DNA of 64,000 nucleotides. Source: Pseudomonadota bacterium. Its GTDB lineage: Bacteria > Pseudomonadota > Gammaproteobacteria > UBA9214. Made by a program: the position numbers and the translations under genes. Shown here piece after piece: positions 1 to 8,952 of the stretch (position 1 is its first letter; every line of letters begins with the position of its first letter). The stretch spans positions 124,001-188,000 of the forward strand of contig JAWLAI010000007.1 in assembly GCA_041395565.1 (NCBI GenBank). The letters run 5' to 3'. The notes under the pieces were generated by a model, which ran no database searches, was not told the origin of the DNA, and saw nothing but the letters and a program-made list of their open reading frames with translations.

Positions 1-406
1 CCAGACTCATTACGCCGACCAGCCGGCCTTCGCCGTCTGTGACCGGAATGCGGCGGAAGCGGTGACTGGTCATCTTGGCCGCGGCCTTCAGCACGTGCTG
101 ATCCGGTGAAACGGAAACGGGATTCTTCACCATCATGTCGCCGACACGACGCTCCATGGAATCGGAGTAATTCGAGGTCATGCGCTCGATTTCCAGGGCC
201 GCGTCACCGGACATGATGTCTTCCACGGTCGGAAACAGGTTCCTCAGCAGGTCCATCTCGGAGATGTTGCCCACCAGCTTGCCGTCTGCGTCGACCACCG
301 GAAGCGCGGGGATACGGTATAGGCACATGATCGATGCCACCTCCTGCAGCCTGGTATCCGGGGATACCGTTCTCGGATTGCGGGTCATGATATCGCTGAC
401 TAACAT
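1..406 (-). CDS. CBS-domain pair protein (3' end outside window)
   Basis: The protein starts at the ATG complementary to 404-406, preceded by a good ribosome site (GGGAGGAC), and runs off the left edge of the window. It opens MLVSDIMTRNPRTVSPDTRL, and the visible 135 residues hold two CBS repeats: about residues 8-60 (IPALPVVDADGKLVG) and about 92-135 (RIPVTDGEGRLVGVMS). Tandem CBS pairs form a Bateman module that usually binds adenosyl nucleotides and regulates an attached or partner protein. No other domain is visible here, so it could be a stand-alone CBS protein or the N-terminus of a longer one. The partner is unknown. Confidence 0.85.
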   Translation of the reverse strand, partial: MLVSDIMTRNPRTVSPDTRLQEVASIMCLYRIPALPVVDADGKLVGNISEMDLLRNLFPTVEDIMSGDAALEIERMTSNYSDSMERRVGDMMVKNPVSVSPDQHVLKAAAKMTSHRFRRIPVTDGEGRLVGVMSL

Positions 407-621
407 GAAGTCCTCCCATTCAGTTTCTTGCAAACCTGGTCTTGATCGCCATTGTGCTTGTTCGCGGACAGCAGAGCACATGGAGAATTATCGGCTCAAT
501 AATATACTTATTATGGCGGGCCGAGGGTATATATTTGGAAATGAGAGACAATTGTTCAATGACCCCGGTTTCCGTATCCCTGCACTGAACCGGCCATTGC
601 ATGTTTGCGGAGACAACACCC

Positions 622-1608
622 ATGCAGAAAAGACGACTAGGCAAAACCGGGCGGAAATTACCAGTGCTTGGCCTCGGCTGCATGGGCCTCTCGGAGTTTT
701 ACGGCCCACCCGTGCAGCAGGGCGCTGCGATCAAGCTGCTGCACGAAGCGATGGAACTGGGCATCGAGCACTTCGACACGGCAGAAATGTACGGGATAGG
801 CAGCGCGAACGAGACACTGCTTGGAGCTGCGTTCGCCGACCGCCGCGACCGCGTATTCATAGCCACCAAGTTCGGGCCGATTCGAGATTTTAAGACTGGC
901 GAGTTCATTGGCCTCGACGGGTCGGCAGAAAACTGCCGGCGTGCCGTAGAAGGTTCACTGCAACGCCTGCGCACCGATGTTATCGATTTGTATTACTTGC
1001 ATCGTGTCGATTCAGCCAGACCGATCGAGGAAACGGTGACCGCGATGGCCGAGCTGGTGGCAGAAGGCAAGGTGCGCGCCATCGGTTTGTCCGAGGCATC
1101 CGGCGATACCATCCGCCGCGCAGCCAAGATTCACCCGATTTCGGCTGTGCAATCGGAGTATTCGATCTTCAGTCGGGATATCGAGACTGATGTCATCCCC
1201 GCCTGTCTTGAGGTCGGCGCATCGCTGGTGGCTTACTCGCCGCTCGGCAGAGGCATGCTGACGGGACGTTTCAAGACCGAGACGCTGGGTGCAGGCGACT
1301 GGCGGCTGACGACACCGCGTTTCCAAGGTGCGGCCTATTCCGCCAACGTGGCACTCGTTGACGAGATCGAGGCGGTAGCCTCGGCCAGGTCATGCACTCC
1401 GGCCCAGGTCGCGCTCGCCTGGGTCATCGGCCGCGGCGAATTCATATTGGCACTTACGGGAACGACGAAACTGGAAAATCTCAAATCGAATCTCGGCGCC
1501 TACGATGTGGAGCTGTCCAGTACAGAGCTGAAGACCCTGGATGCGCTGGCGGACCGTGTCATGGGCGACCGCTACGACGAGTGGGGTATGGCAAGCATAA
1601 ACGGCTGA
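622..1608 (+). CDS. aldo/keto reductase
   Basis: The 328-residue protein opens MQKRRLGKTGRKLPVLGLGC. The start at 622 is preferred to the in-frame ATG at 601 because GGAGA lies about nine bases before it and the family normally begins at this point. It is a (beta/alpha)8 NAD(P)H-dependent carbonyl reductase. The tetrad is visible as Asp and Tyr in FDTAEMYG, Lys in ATKFG and His in YYLHRVD. The C-terminal cofactor region (ALTGTTKLENLKSN) fits the AKR subgroup that includes YakC-like and auxin-induced-type proteins. The gene stands alone. The substrate cannot be read from the sequence. Confidence 0.93.
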   Translation: MQKRRLGKTGRKLPVLGLGCMGLSEFYGPPVQQGAAIKLLHEAMELGIEHFDTAEMYGIGSANETLLGAAFADRRDRVFIATKFGPIRDFKTGEFIGLDGSAENCRRAVEGSLQRLRTDVIDLYYLHRVDSARPIEETVTAMAELVAEGKVRAIGLSEASGDTIRRAAKIHPISAVQSEYSIFSRDIETDVIPACLEVGASLVAYSPLGRGMLTGRFKTETLGAGDWRLTTPRFQGAAYSANVALVDEIEAVASARSCTPAQVALAWVIGRGEFILALTGTTKLENLKSNLGAYDVELSSTELKTLDALADRVMGDRYDEWGMASING

Positions 1609-1811
1609 ACCGTACCCTCGTGGCGGCTAACGATGGCTGCAACACTGAACAACGGGGACGGAGGATATAGATCTGCACCCTGCCCCGCTCCGGAAATCGT
1701 GATGGTCCGGCGGTTTTGATTGACGCCACGGCCGGCTAATGGGATAAGAGTACAGACGGTCAGTGTCCGCTTCAGCTTGCGGTATACATTCAAATCAGAG
1801 GACGACAAAAA

Positions 1812-2183
1812 GTGCACAACACAAAATCAGTAGTCAGGACGACCCTGGTGGCGATCGGCTTGGCTTGCGCCGGAACCGCCTACCCGTTCGACATGGGCAA
1901 CATGATGAATCCATCGAAATGGATGGGCGGCGACAAGGACAGGGACCGGTATGACGACTACGGCTGGCCGGGTTACGGCTACGGCGGCTACCCCGGCTTC
2001 GGCTACGGCGGCTATCCCGGCTTCGGTTACGGTGGTTACCCTGGCTACGGTTACGGTGGTTACCCCGGCTACGGTTACGGCGGCTATCCAGGCTATGGCG
2101 GTTACCCGGCCTATGGCGGCGCCGCCACGGTCGTGGTCCCTTCAACCGGCACCGACACCAAGGAAGATCTGCGCCCTCAATAG
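1812..2183 (+). CDS. secreted Gly/Tyr/Pro-rich repeat protein
   Basis: The 123-residue protein starts with GTG, chosen because AGAGGA lies just upstream and a Sec-type signal peptide follows (MHNTKSVVRTTLVAIGLACA, cleavage probably near GTAYPF). After a short acidic linker, residues about 54-100 are a tandem array of an eight-residue motif of the type GYGGYPGF or GYGGYPGY, encoded by near-identical 24-base units. The tail (AATVVVPSTGTDTKEDLRPQ) is not repetitive. Low-complexity Gly/Tyr proteins of this type are common in the envelope of sulfur-oxidising gammaproteobacteria, but no biochemical role can be assigned. The repeat number may vary between strains. Confidence 0.75.
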   Translation: MHNTKSVVRTTLVAIGLACAGTAYPFDMGNMMNPSKWMGGDKDRDRYDDYGWPGYGYGGYPGFGYGGYPGFGYGGYPGYGYGGYPGYGYGGYPGYGGYPAYGGAATVVVPSTGTDTKEDLRPQ

Positions 2184-2190
2184 ATTAATC

Positions 2191-2242
2191 GGTGTCAGAG
2201 CGCATTTTCTGCGAATTTCGGTAGCAGATGCGCTCTGACACC
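2191..2242. repeat. 15-bp perfect inverted repeat between convergent genes
   Basis: GGTGTCAGAGCGCAT (2191-2205) is matched exactly by ATGCGCTCTGACACC (2228-2242) around a 22-base loop. It lies between the stop codons of the Gly/Tyr-rich gene and msrAB. There is no T-run on either side, so it is not a textbook intrinsic terminator. It could act as a bidirectional 3' end or mRNA stabiliser, or be one copy of a dispersed REP/MITE-like palindrome. Confidence 0.7.
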
Positions 2243-2249
2243 AGATCGC

Positions 2250-3521
2250 TCAGTCCTGGCGCGGCCTGAATTCCAGCACCGTGGCATTGATGCAATAGCG
2301 CGGCTTGCCGTCAGGCCCGTCGTCGAACACGTGTCCCAGGTGGATACCGCTGCTCTGCGACAGCACCTCGGTGCGCTGCATGCCGAAGCTGTCGTCCGGC
2401 CGCTCGACGGTGGCGCCCTCGACCGGCCGGGTGAAGGAAAGCCAGCCGCTGCCGGAGTTGAAGCGGTCGCGCGTGTCGAACAGCGGCGCACCACTGAGCT
2501 TGTCGATGAAGACCCCGTCCGGCGTATTCTTGAACTCGTCGTACTGGCGACAGAAGCGGCTGTCCGTGCCCTGGGCGAATGCCACCTTGTAGGCTTCGCT
2601 GTCGCCCAACTTGAAATAGCCGAGTGCCTGGTAGAACTCCGCGGCGGTCATGTAACCCTGGTGGCCGAAGACCTCCTTGCCGTCTTCCAGGAAATAGATG
2701 GTGGGTGTGGCCCAGGTCGGTGTCTTCAGGGTCAGTCCGTCCAGCTGCGTGGCCAGGCGGAACGTCAGGGGGATGCTGCCCCGGTACTTGCTGCTGACGT
2801 CCTGCTTGAACCGCTCGCAGAAGGGGCAGTGCTCGGCTTCCAGCACCACGATCTGACGGCTGGAGAGCAGCGCGCTGTTGTCGGTCGGGCGCGCGGCTGA
2901 CTTTTCGAAGGTCACGCCGGTCGCGTGATTCGGGCAATAGCCGTTGGGGTGTTTCTTCAGGTAGTCCTGGTGATAATCCTCGGCCGGATGAAACGCCTGC
3001 AGCGGCTTGATCTCGGTCACGATCGGACCGTACCCCGCGGCCGTCAACAGGGCCTGGTACTGGTCGCGGGTACGCAGCGCCTCCTCGTGCTGCTGCTCAT
3101 CCGTGTAGAGGATGATGGAACGGTACTGGGTGCCGACATCGTTGCCCTGGCGATCCTTCTGTGTCGGGTCGTGATGCTCGAAGAAGTGCCGCAGCAGGGC
3201 CTGCGTGCTGAGCATCCCGGTGTTGTAACGCACTTCGACCACCTCGGCGTAGTTGTCAGGATCGAACTTGTGCTCGCTCCGGGTGATTTCCCGGTAGACC
3301 GGCTCGACATTGCGGCCGTCGGCATAACCGGACACCGCGTCGATCACACCCGGTAAGGCCTCATAGCCCTTTTCCGCGCCCCAGAAACACCCGGAACCCA
3401 GCACCAGCGTCTGCACGTGGAGGCTGGCCGACTGGCCGTCCTGGTCCGGCATTGCGGCTAGCGACGGTGCCGTTACAGGCAACAGCGCGACCAACAGGGC
3501 GAAGAGTGTTTTCGGTTGCAT
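2250..3521 (-). CDS. msrAB: periplasmic MsrA-thioredoxin-MsrB fusion (methionine sulfoxide reductase)
   Basis: The 423-residue protein starts at the ATG complementary to 3519-3521, with CCAGGAG eight bases upstream. It has a Sec signal peptide (MQPKTLFALLVALLPVTAPS). Residues about 38-195 are MsrA, with catalytic Cys45 in GSGCFWG and a resolving Cys in NGYCPNHATG. Residues about 205-295 are a thioredoxin-fold segment with CPFC. Residues about 300-423 are MsrB, with FNSGSGWLSF and the catalytic Cys in RYCINATVLEF. The MsrB part lacks the usual zinc CxxC pairs (SGAPLF where a zinc-type enzyme has a Cys). Both methionine-S- and R-sulfoxides would be repaired, with the middle domain a likely internal electron relay. 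This domain order differs from PilB (Trx-MsrA-MsrB). Confidence 0.93.
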   Translation of the reverse strand: MQPKTLFALLVALLPVTAPSLAAMPDQDGQSASLHVQTLVLGSGCFWGAEKGYEALPGVIDAVSGYADGRNVEPVYREITRSEHKFDPDNYAEVVEVRYNTGMLSTQALLRHFFEHHDPTQKDRQGNDVGTQYRSIILYTDEQQHEEALRTRDQYQALLTAAGYGPIVTEIKPLQAFHPAEDYHQDYLKKHPNGYCPNHATGVTFEKSAARPTDNSALLSSRQIVVLEAEHCPFCERFKQDVSSKYRGSIPLTFRLATQLDGLTLKTPTWATPTIYFLEDGKEVFGHQGYMTAAEFYQALGYFKLGDSEAYKVAFAQGTDSRFCRQYDEFKNTPDGVFIDKLSGAPLFDTRDRFNSGSGWLSFTRPVEGATVERPDDSFGMQRTEVLSQSSGIHLGHVFDDGPDGKPRYCINATVLEFRPRQD

Positions 3522-3787
3522 GGTGGTGTTCTCCTGGATGTTGGGAAGGCGAGACCTGCCCGTTGTCACTAGAGAGTCTGCTGCGCCGGTAAAGTTCGCG
3601 CTACAGCGCAAATGTGATCATTTCGTGATAATTGGATCCCGCGCCACGGATTTCGGTGCAACGGTTGCGGTTTGCGTCTATCGGGCCGTCACTGCCTGGG
3701 AGCGATGGTTGTTGCCGCCGATTTCCAGAGCGGTGCACCCGAGCCACCCTGTCCTTGGGTGGCCGGTCATACAGACGCCACGTGCGG

Positions 3788-6700
3788 TCAGTGCTTGCCG
3801 GGCTCCATCACCAGCCCGTTACGTCCATAGCGCAGGATCATCGGGAGGGATTCCGCGGGGACGGGTCTGCTGAACAGGAAACCCTGGCAACTGTCGCAAC
3901 CGCGCTCCTGCAGGAAGCGCAAGTGCGCCTCCTGCTCCACTCCCTCGGCCAGCGACTCCAGCTTCAGGGTCCTCGCCATGCTGATGATGATAGCTGCGAT
4001 CTCCGCGGCCGCCGGGCTGGTGGATATGTCCCTGACGAAACTCCGGTCGATCTTGAGCTTGTCGATCGGAAAATCCTTCAGGTAGGAAAGCGAGGAATAG
4101 CCGGTCCCGAAATCATCGATGGCAATCCGTACGCCAAGATGCTTGAGCTCCGTGAGCTTTGCCACGGCAGCCGCACCCTGCTCCATGATCGCACTCTCCG
4201 TTATTTCCAGCTCGAGGCAGGATGGATTCAGGCCGGTTTCGATCAGGCACGCGGCGATACGATCTTGGATATCGGGTTGCTTGAACTGGGTCGGCGAGAG
4301 GTTGACCGCCAGTGTTTCCAATGCGAGTCCTGCATCCTGCCATGCCTTCATCTGGCGACACGCACTGCGCAGCACCCAGTCTCCCAGCTGCAGGATCATA
4401 CCCGTCTCCTCGGCAAGCCGGATGAATGTACCCGGGTAGATCAGTTTATCTTCCTGCGGATCCTGCCAGCGCAGCAGGGCCTCGACTCCGAGGCAGCGCG
4501 AGTCCGCAACGGATACCAGTGGCTGATAATGAAGAATGAATTCATTCTTGCTCATGGCACGCCGCAGCCTGGCCTCGAGTTCGAGCCGCGCCTCGACCCG
4601 CCGGGTCATGGACTCGGTATAGAGATGATAATTGTCGCAGCCGTGCTCCTTGACCTGATACATCGCCGTATCCGCGTTGCGGATCAGCTGCTCCGCATCG
4701 GTACCGTCATCCGGATAGATGCTGATGCCGACGCTGACGCCGACATAAACCTCACGTCCGCAACTGAGATCAATGGGCTCGTGAATCAGCCTGATCAGTT
4801 TTTGCGCGATATCGACGGCTTCCCGCACATCCTGCAGTGTCTCCAGCAACACCACGAACTCGTCTCCACCGAGGCGTGCGAGCGTATCGGACTTGCGCAG
4901 GCAATGCCGCAGCCGTCCGGCGACAATCTGCAGCAATTCGTCACCGGCCAGGTGACCGAGGCTGTCATTGACGTGCTTGAAGCGATCCAGGTCGAGAAAC
5001 AGCACGCCCAGCATCCGGCTTTCCCGCTGCGCCTGCTCGATGGCGTGTTCAAGGCGTGATCGCAACAGCAGCCGGTTGGGAAGGTCGGTCAGGGCATCAT
5101 AATGCGCCAGGCGCTCGAGCTGCTGCTCCGCCTGCTTGACCTGACTGATATCGCTGAACACACCGACATAGTTCAGGATCTCGCCCGCTTCATCACGCAC
5201 CGCGCTGAGCGTCAGCCACTCCGGATATAACTCCCCGCTTTTGCGCCGGTTCCAGATCTCGCCCTGCCAGTAGCCACAGGTATCGATCGATTTCCACATC
5301 TGCTGGTAGAACGGCAGATCGTGGCGCTGCGAATGGAGCATTCTTGGTGTCTGACCGATCGCCTCCGCCTCCGTATAACCGGTGATTTCGGTAAACGAGG
5401 GATTGATACTCAAAATATTCTGTTCCAGATCGGTGATCATGACGGCATCATGCGTACTCTTTATCACCGCGGACGACAAGCGCAGGCTGTCCTCATTGCG
5501 CTTGCGCCTGACGAAACCGGCGAGAATGTCGGTGACGGATGAAAGAAACTGCTCCTTCAGCGGGTCACGGCAGAACCCGTGTGGGAGGTAGAGCACCATG
5601 ACTCCCAGCACTTCACCATCCGAGATGAGCGGCATATTGTAATGCCCATGATCCACCATCCCGGGAAAGGTGATTTCATGGCGCTCGTCCACACACTGGG
5701 AGAACTGTATCTGGCGGGTCGCGGCCGCCCGCCCGCAATGGCATTTGCCCAATGGCACCCTCGCGCACAGCGACATGATTTCCTGCGACAGGTCGCGGGA
5801 GACCGCCATCCGCATGGCCTGACGGTTTTCCTCCATGAGGAAGATGCCGCCCTTGGGCAGGATGGAAAGCCACGAAATCGACAGCAGTTGCTGAAGACAG
5901 TAATCAAGCGTTTTCTCCAGCGGCCCGCCCCTCAGGACGACTTCCAGCATCCCGCGCAGCGTGGCCTGCTGCTCCCTGTCCCAGCTCATCAGTTCTGCCG
6001 CGGCCCGGTGCTCGGAGATATCGATAATCGCACCCAGCATGCAGACCGGCATGCCCTGCGGGTCGGTCACCATGTTTGCCGCCAGCTGGGCGACGAATGT
6101 CGACCCGTCATCGCGCACCGCGATGAGGTCGCCGCGCGCCGAGCCCTGCTCATGCAGTTGCTGTACGATTTCCAGCGCCTGTTCCGGCGGCTGGCAAAAT
6201 TCGGTAATGGACCTGCCAAGCACCGCTTCCTCATCCCGGTAACCCCAGAGATTCAGAAAGGCCTGGTTGACGTAGGTCAGCTTGCCATCGAGCGCGGCCA
6301 TCGCGATCGCGTTGATGGAGGTCGACAGGGCGCGCTCCTTGATCCGGAGCATGTCCTCCGCCGCCTGTCGTCGCGCTTCCGCGTCGATGATATCGAGCGC
6401 GAAGCCGATATTCTGCGACAGCCGGACCAGCAGTGCGATCTCCTCGGTATCAAAGAAATCCGTAGTCTCTGAATACATCGACAACGCACCCTTCAACTCC
6501 CCGCCCAGATGCAGCGGAAAGGCGGCCGAGGCACGGTAGCCCATGCGTGCAGCCTGTTCGCGCCAGGGCACCATGCGCGGGTCGTTCGCAATATCGTTGC
6601 AGATCTGGTACGTACCTTCGCGCAATGCCTCGCCGGTCGGCCCTCTCCCCCGGGTGGAATCATTCGTCACGATATGCATGTGGTCGAGATAATCACCGAC

Positions 6701-7366
6701 CAAGCCGCTGTGGGCTACGGGCCGGATTTCCTGACTTTCGGCGTCAATCACTCCAACCCAAGCCATGCGAAATCCGCCGAGCTCCACCACGATCCTGCAG
6801 GCCTCGCTGAACAGGGTGTTTGCATCATGGCAGCGCATGATGAATTCGTTGATTGCATTGAGTACCACATACAGACGGTTCAGTCGCTGCACCTGCAGTT
6901 CCGCCTGCCGCCAGCGGCTGGCATCCTTGACGATCACGATCAGCGCCGGTTGCCCGGCGTAGGTTGTCGGCGCGAGCTGCAGATCGAGAGGCAAGTGGCC
7001 GCGATCATCATGCGCGCCCCAGAATTCCAGTGACTGCGCCCTGCCTGCCAGCGCCCGCCTGAAGCGCCTGACCATGGTCAGCGGATCATTCATCCCTGCC
7101 GCGGTGACTGCTTCGTAGCTCCTGCCGATAAAGAAATCCCGTGGACGGCCGTACATTGCAGCAGCCGAATCGTTCACGTCCAGGAAGAGGCCACTACCAT
7201 CCAGGATGCAGATGGCATCCGAAAAACTGTTGAACAGTTCGTGGTAATCAGGGTGTGGCGCACTGCCGCCAGGCACTGCCGGCGCGGTCGATGGATCAGC
7301 CGGAATATCCGTGTCAGGACACGTCGCCACAGCCGGGGCGCCGGTCTTCTTCCCTGCTTCTTGCAT
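3788..7366 (-). CDS. PAS-GAF-PAS-GAF-PAS-GGDEF-EAL cyclic-di-GMP protein
   Basis: The 1192-residue protein starts at MQEAGKKTGAP. The reading frame stays open further upstream, but that stretch overlaps rlpA and is not protein-like. Domains in order: PAS about 36-155, GAF about 165-320, PAS about 325-440, GAF about 450-610, PAS about 615-735, GGDEF about 745-905 and EAL about 925-1170. The cyclase signature RLGGDEF (near residue 832) and the phosphodiesterase signatures GVEALLRW, DDFGTGYSSL and KIDRSFV are intact, so both activities are possible. No membrane segment is seen, so the sensors should read cytoplasmic signals. The second GAF has a Cys/His cluster (GKCHCGRAA). The gene is alone, divergent from rlpA. 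Confidence 0.93.
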   Translation of the reverse strand: MQEAGKKTGAPAVATCPDTDIPADPSTAPAVPGGSAPHPDYHELFNSFSDAICILDGSGLFLDVNDSAAAMYGRPRDFFIGRSYEAVTAAGMNDPLTMVRRFRRALAGRAQSLEFWGAHDDRGHLPLDLQLAPTTYAGQPALIVIVKDASRWRQAELQVQRLNRLYVVLNAINEFIMRCHDANTLFSEACRIVVELGGFRMAWVGVIDAESQEIRPVAHSGLVGDYLDHMHIVTNDSTRGRGPTGEALREGTYQICNDIANDPRMVPWREQAARMGYRASAAFPLHLGGELKGALSMYSETTDFFDTEEIALLVRLSQNIGFALDIIDAEARRQAAEDMLRIKERALSTSINAIAMAALDGKLTYVNQAFLNLWGYRDEEAVLGRSITEFCQPPEQALEIVQQLHEQGSARGDLIAVRDDGSTFVAQLAANMVTDPQGMPVCMLGAIIDISEHRAAAELMSWDREQQATLRGMLEVVLRGGPLEKTLDYCLQQLLSISWLSILPKGGIFLMEENRQAMRMAVSRDLSQEIMSLCARVPLGKCHCGRAAATRQIQFSQCVDERHEITFPGMVDHGHYNMPLISDGEVLGVMVLYLPHGFCRDPLKEQFLSSVTDILAGFVRRKRNEDSLRLSSAVIKSTHDAVMITDLEQNILSINPSFTEITGYTEAEAIGQTPRMLHSQRHDLPFYQQMWKSIDTCGYWQGEIWNRRKSGELYPEWLTLSAVRDEAGEILNYVGVFSDISQVKQAEQQLERLAHYDALTDLPNRLLLRSRLEHAIEQAQRESRMLGVLFLDLDRFKHVNDSLGHLAGDELLQIVAGRLRHCLRKSDTLARLGGDEFVVLLETLQDVREAVDIAQKLIRLIHEPIDLSCGREVYVGVSVGISIYPDDGTDAEQLIRNADTAMYQVKEHGCDNYHLYTESMTRRVEARLELEARLRRAMSKNEFILHYQPLVSVADSRCLGVEALLRWQDPQEDKLIYPGTFIRLAEETGMILQLGDWVLRSACRQMKAWQDAGLALETLAVNLSPTQFKQPDIQDRIAACLIETGLNPSCLELEITESAIMEQGAAAVAKLTELKHLGVRIAIDDFGTGYSSLSYLKDFPIDKLKIDRSFVRDISTSPAAAEIAAIIISMARTLKLESLAEGVEQEAHLRFLQERGCDSCQGFLFSRPVPAESLPMILRYGRNGLVMEPGKH

Positions 7367-7633
7367 ACGCCCCCCGGTCTGGCTGTTGCCCTGCCGATCC
7401 TTCCCTAGTAAAGGTATATCGCCGGGTACATAGGGATTTTTTAGGGCCGGCTGCAGGAGCGGCACGAACCGGTTGCCAGCGACGGCGAGCGGGCAGGTAC
7501 CCGGCCGCCGCAGAGCCGCCCGCCGCCCGCACCTGGAAATGGCCTCAACATTATGTAATAAAACACTTTTACTAGAATATTTGCGGCGGATTTGCGCCAT
7601 GAACATTCGAGAAAATTGGTCTATGCCCCCGTT

Positions 7634-8059
7634 ATGTTCGTTCGTATGATGGAGACCCGGCGTCTGCAACAGGTCCACGCAGCACTCGCACTCCTCCTGC
7701 TGGGCGTCGTGTTCCTGGCCGGATGCGCAGGGCCTGCGGGACAACGGCCGCCCCCCGGCGCGGACGGATACCGGGAAACGGGCATGGCCTCCTATTACGC
7801 CCGGAAATTCCAGTCCCGGAAAACCGCCAGCGGCGAACGCCTGGACAACCAGGCCATGACAGCGGCGCACCGGAGCCTGCCATTCGGGACCGAGCTCATG
7901 GTGAGGAACCTCGCCAACGGCAAAACCGTCAGGGTCAGGATCAATGACAGGGGACCGTTCGTGCGCGGACGGATCATCGACCTGACCCGCGCCGCCTTTG
8001 CCCGCATCGCCAGCCTGGACCAGGGTGTCGCGCAAGTCGAAATCAGGGTGGTGCACTAG
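7634..8059 (+). CDS. rlpA: RlpA-like lipoprotein with double-psi beta-barrel
   Basis: About 141 residues. The start is uncertain: ATG at 7634 or 7649, or TTG at 7592, and none has a clear ribosome site. A lipoprotein signal follows (LLLGVVFLAGC, lipobox LAGC). The mature part is one RlpA domain: GMASYYARKFQSRKTASGE, then LPFGTELMVRNLANGKTV and VRINDRGPFVRGRIIDLTR. RlpA proteins are outer-membrane lytic transglycosylases acting on denuded glycan at division sites. The catalytic loop with NDRGPF is present. There is no C-terminal SPOR domain, so septal targeting is not expected from this protein alone. Confidence 0.85.
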   Translation: MFVRMMETRRLQQVHAALALLLLGVVFLAGCAGPAGQRPPPGADGYRETGMASYYARKFQSRKTASGERLDNQAMTAAHRSLPFGTELMVRNLANGKTVRVRINDRGPFVRGRIIDLTRAAFARIASLDQGVAQVEIRVVH

Positions 8060-8127
8060 CCGTCGCTCCTGCAAGAACGCGCATCGGCACGGCCACCGGC
8101 AACAACCTGTCGGACCCGGATGCACCC

Positions 8128-8155
8128 TGGCATCCACGCCGGCATGGTCTATACT
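8128..8155 (+). promoter_or_regulatory. possible sigma70 promoter of the structured RNA
   Basis: A -10 hexamer TATACT (8150-8155) follows a weak -35 (TGGCAT, 8128-8133) with a 16-base spacer. It sits directly before the hairpin-rich segment that ends in the terminator at 8339-8370. The call rests on the -10 and the position. The -35 is poor. Confidence 0.4.
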
Positions 8156-8159
8156 CAGG

Positions 8160-8370
8160 CAACTGCCGGATAATCTGTCGCCGATCAGATTGACCATCCG
8201 GCAGGCTGAAGCCGGCGCGCTGTCAACCGAGGGTGGCAACGGGTGCGGGCTGCAGCGAAACCCTCGTTGGGTCCTGCCCGACAGCTTGGCGGATGAACGG
8301 TGTCCCCACGACTGGACAAGACACAGAATGACTCGGCTACGGCGGCCTTCGGGCCGCCGTTCTATTTTTT
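8160..8370 (+). ncRNA. candidate structured small RNA, family not recognised
   Basis: About 210 nt lie between a possible promoter and a strong intrinsic terminator, with no convincing reading frame. Four nested or consecutive hairpins can be read. (1) CTGCCGGAT at 8163-8171 pairs exactly with 8196-8204, enclosing AATCTG/CAGATT. (2) GCTGTC at 8219-8224 pairs with GACAGC at 8280-8285, enclosing AACCGAGGGT paired with ACCCTCGTT with one bulged C. (3) TGTCC/GGACA lies near 8301-8318. (4) The terminator. I compared it by eye with 6S, tmRNA, RNase P, SRP, CsrB-type and cobalamin-riboswitch motifs and saw no match. It could be a trans-acting sRNA or a leader with premature termination, though the next gene is 580 bases away. 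Confidence 0.5.
8339..8370 (+). terminator. intrinsic terminator with UUCG tetraloop
   Basis: ACGGCGGCC and GGCCGCCGT form a perfect 9-bp stem around TTCG, followed by TCTATTTTTT. It lies 280 bases past the rlpA stop, so it could end rlpA transcripts, but its place right after the hairpin-rich segment suggests it ends the candidate RNA. Confidence 0.85.
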
Positions 8371-8952
8371 GCGGCACGTACCGTGCCGGCAGTCCAGGAC
8401 CATAGCCACGACCGTTTACCGACACCTGCGCAGCAACGGGTGCCGTGCGGCCTCGCGCAGTGTTTCGGTGCTGAACAATGCAGTGCGGAGCGCACGGAAC
8501 CGGCACTGACGGGTAGGTAAAAATACGAATAGCATCCTGCACGCACTCCGCTTACCGTAGGCATCCGCGCACGGATAGCACCGGCGCACAGGCTCCACAA
8601 AGCGGCTGGAGATGAACCTACCGTGAATCTCCCGGCACCGTAAAAACACCAGCGCAAGAGAGATCGAGCAATGTGCAGGAACTATTCCAGGGAAATGCGC
8701 TCTCAACCCCAGACCTGCGGATGCCCGTCTAGCGGCAGGAACAACGCAGCGGCAGCGTTCCGGGCCAGGGCAGTAAGACAGTAAATCCGGATTTCATAAT
8801 ATTCTCAAACACGAAACCGCGACATGAGCCACGGAATACGATTGTCATACTGTTTTAATCTGACGTTGCCATACTTGCGTTTGACCCAACCGACCTGAAC
8901 GAACAGCATCGCCAGAACAGACCGGATGCGGCGATGACGGATGAGACCTGAC
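8371..8952. other. intergenic stretch
   Basis: I see no gene in these 582 bases. The last 120 are AT-richer and should hold the promoter of the Usp gene, but no pair of hexamers with normal spacing stands out. Confidence 0.5.

Noticed and set aside
7367..8542. Long upstream extension of the GGDEF/EAL reading frame
   Set aside because: It overlaps rlpA on the other strand and the structured-RNA region, and its residues have no domain character. The start at 7366 is sufficient.
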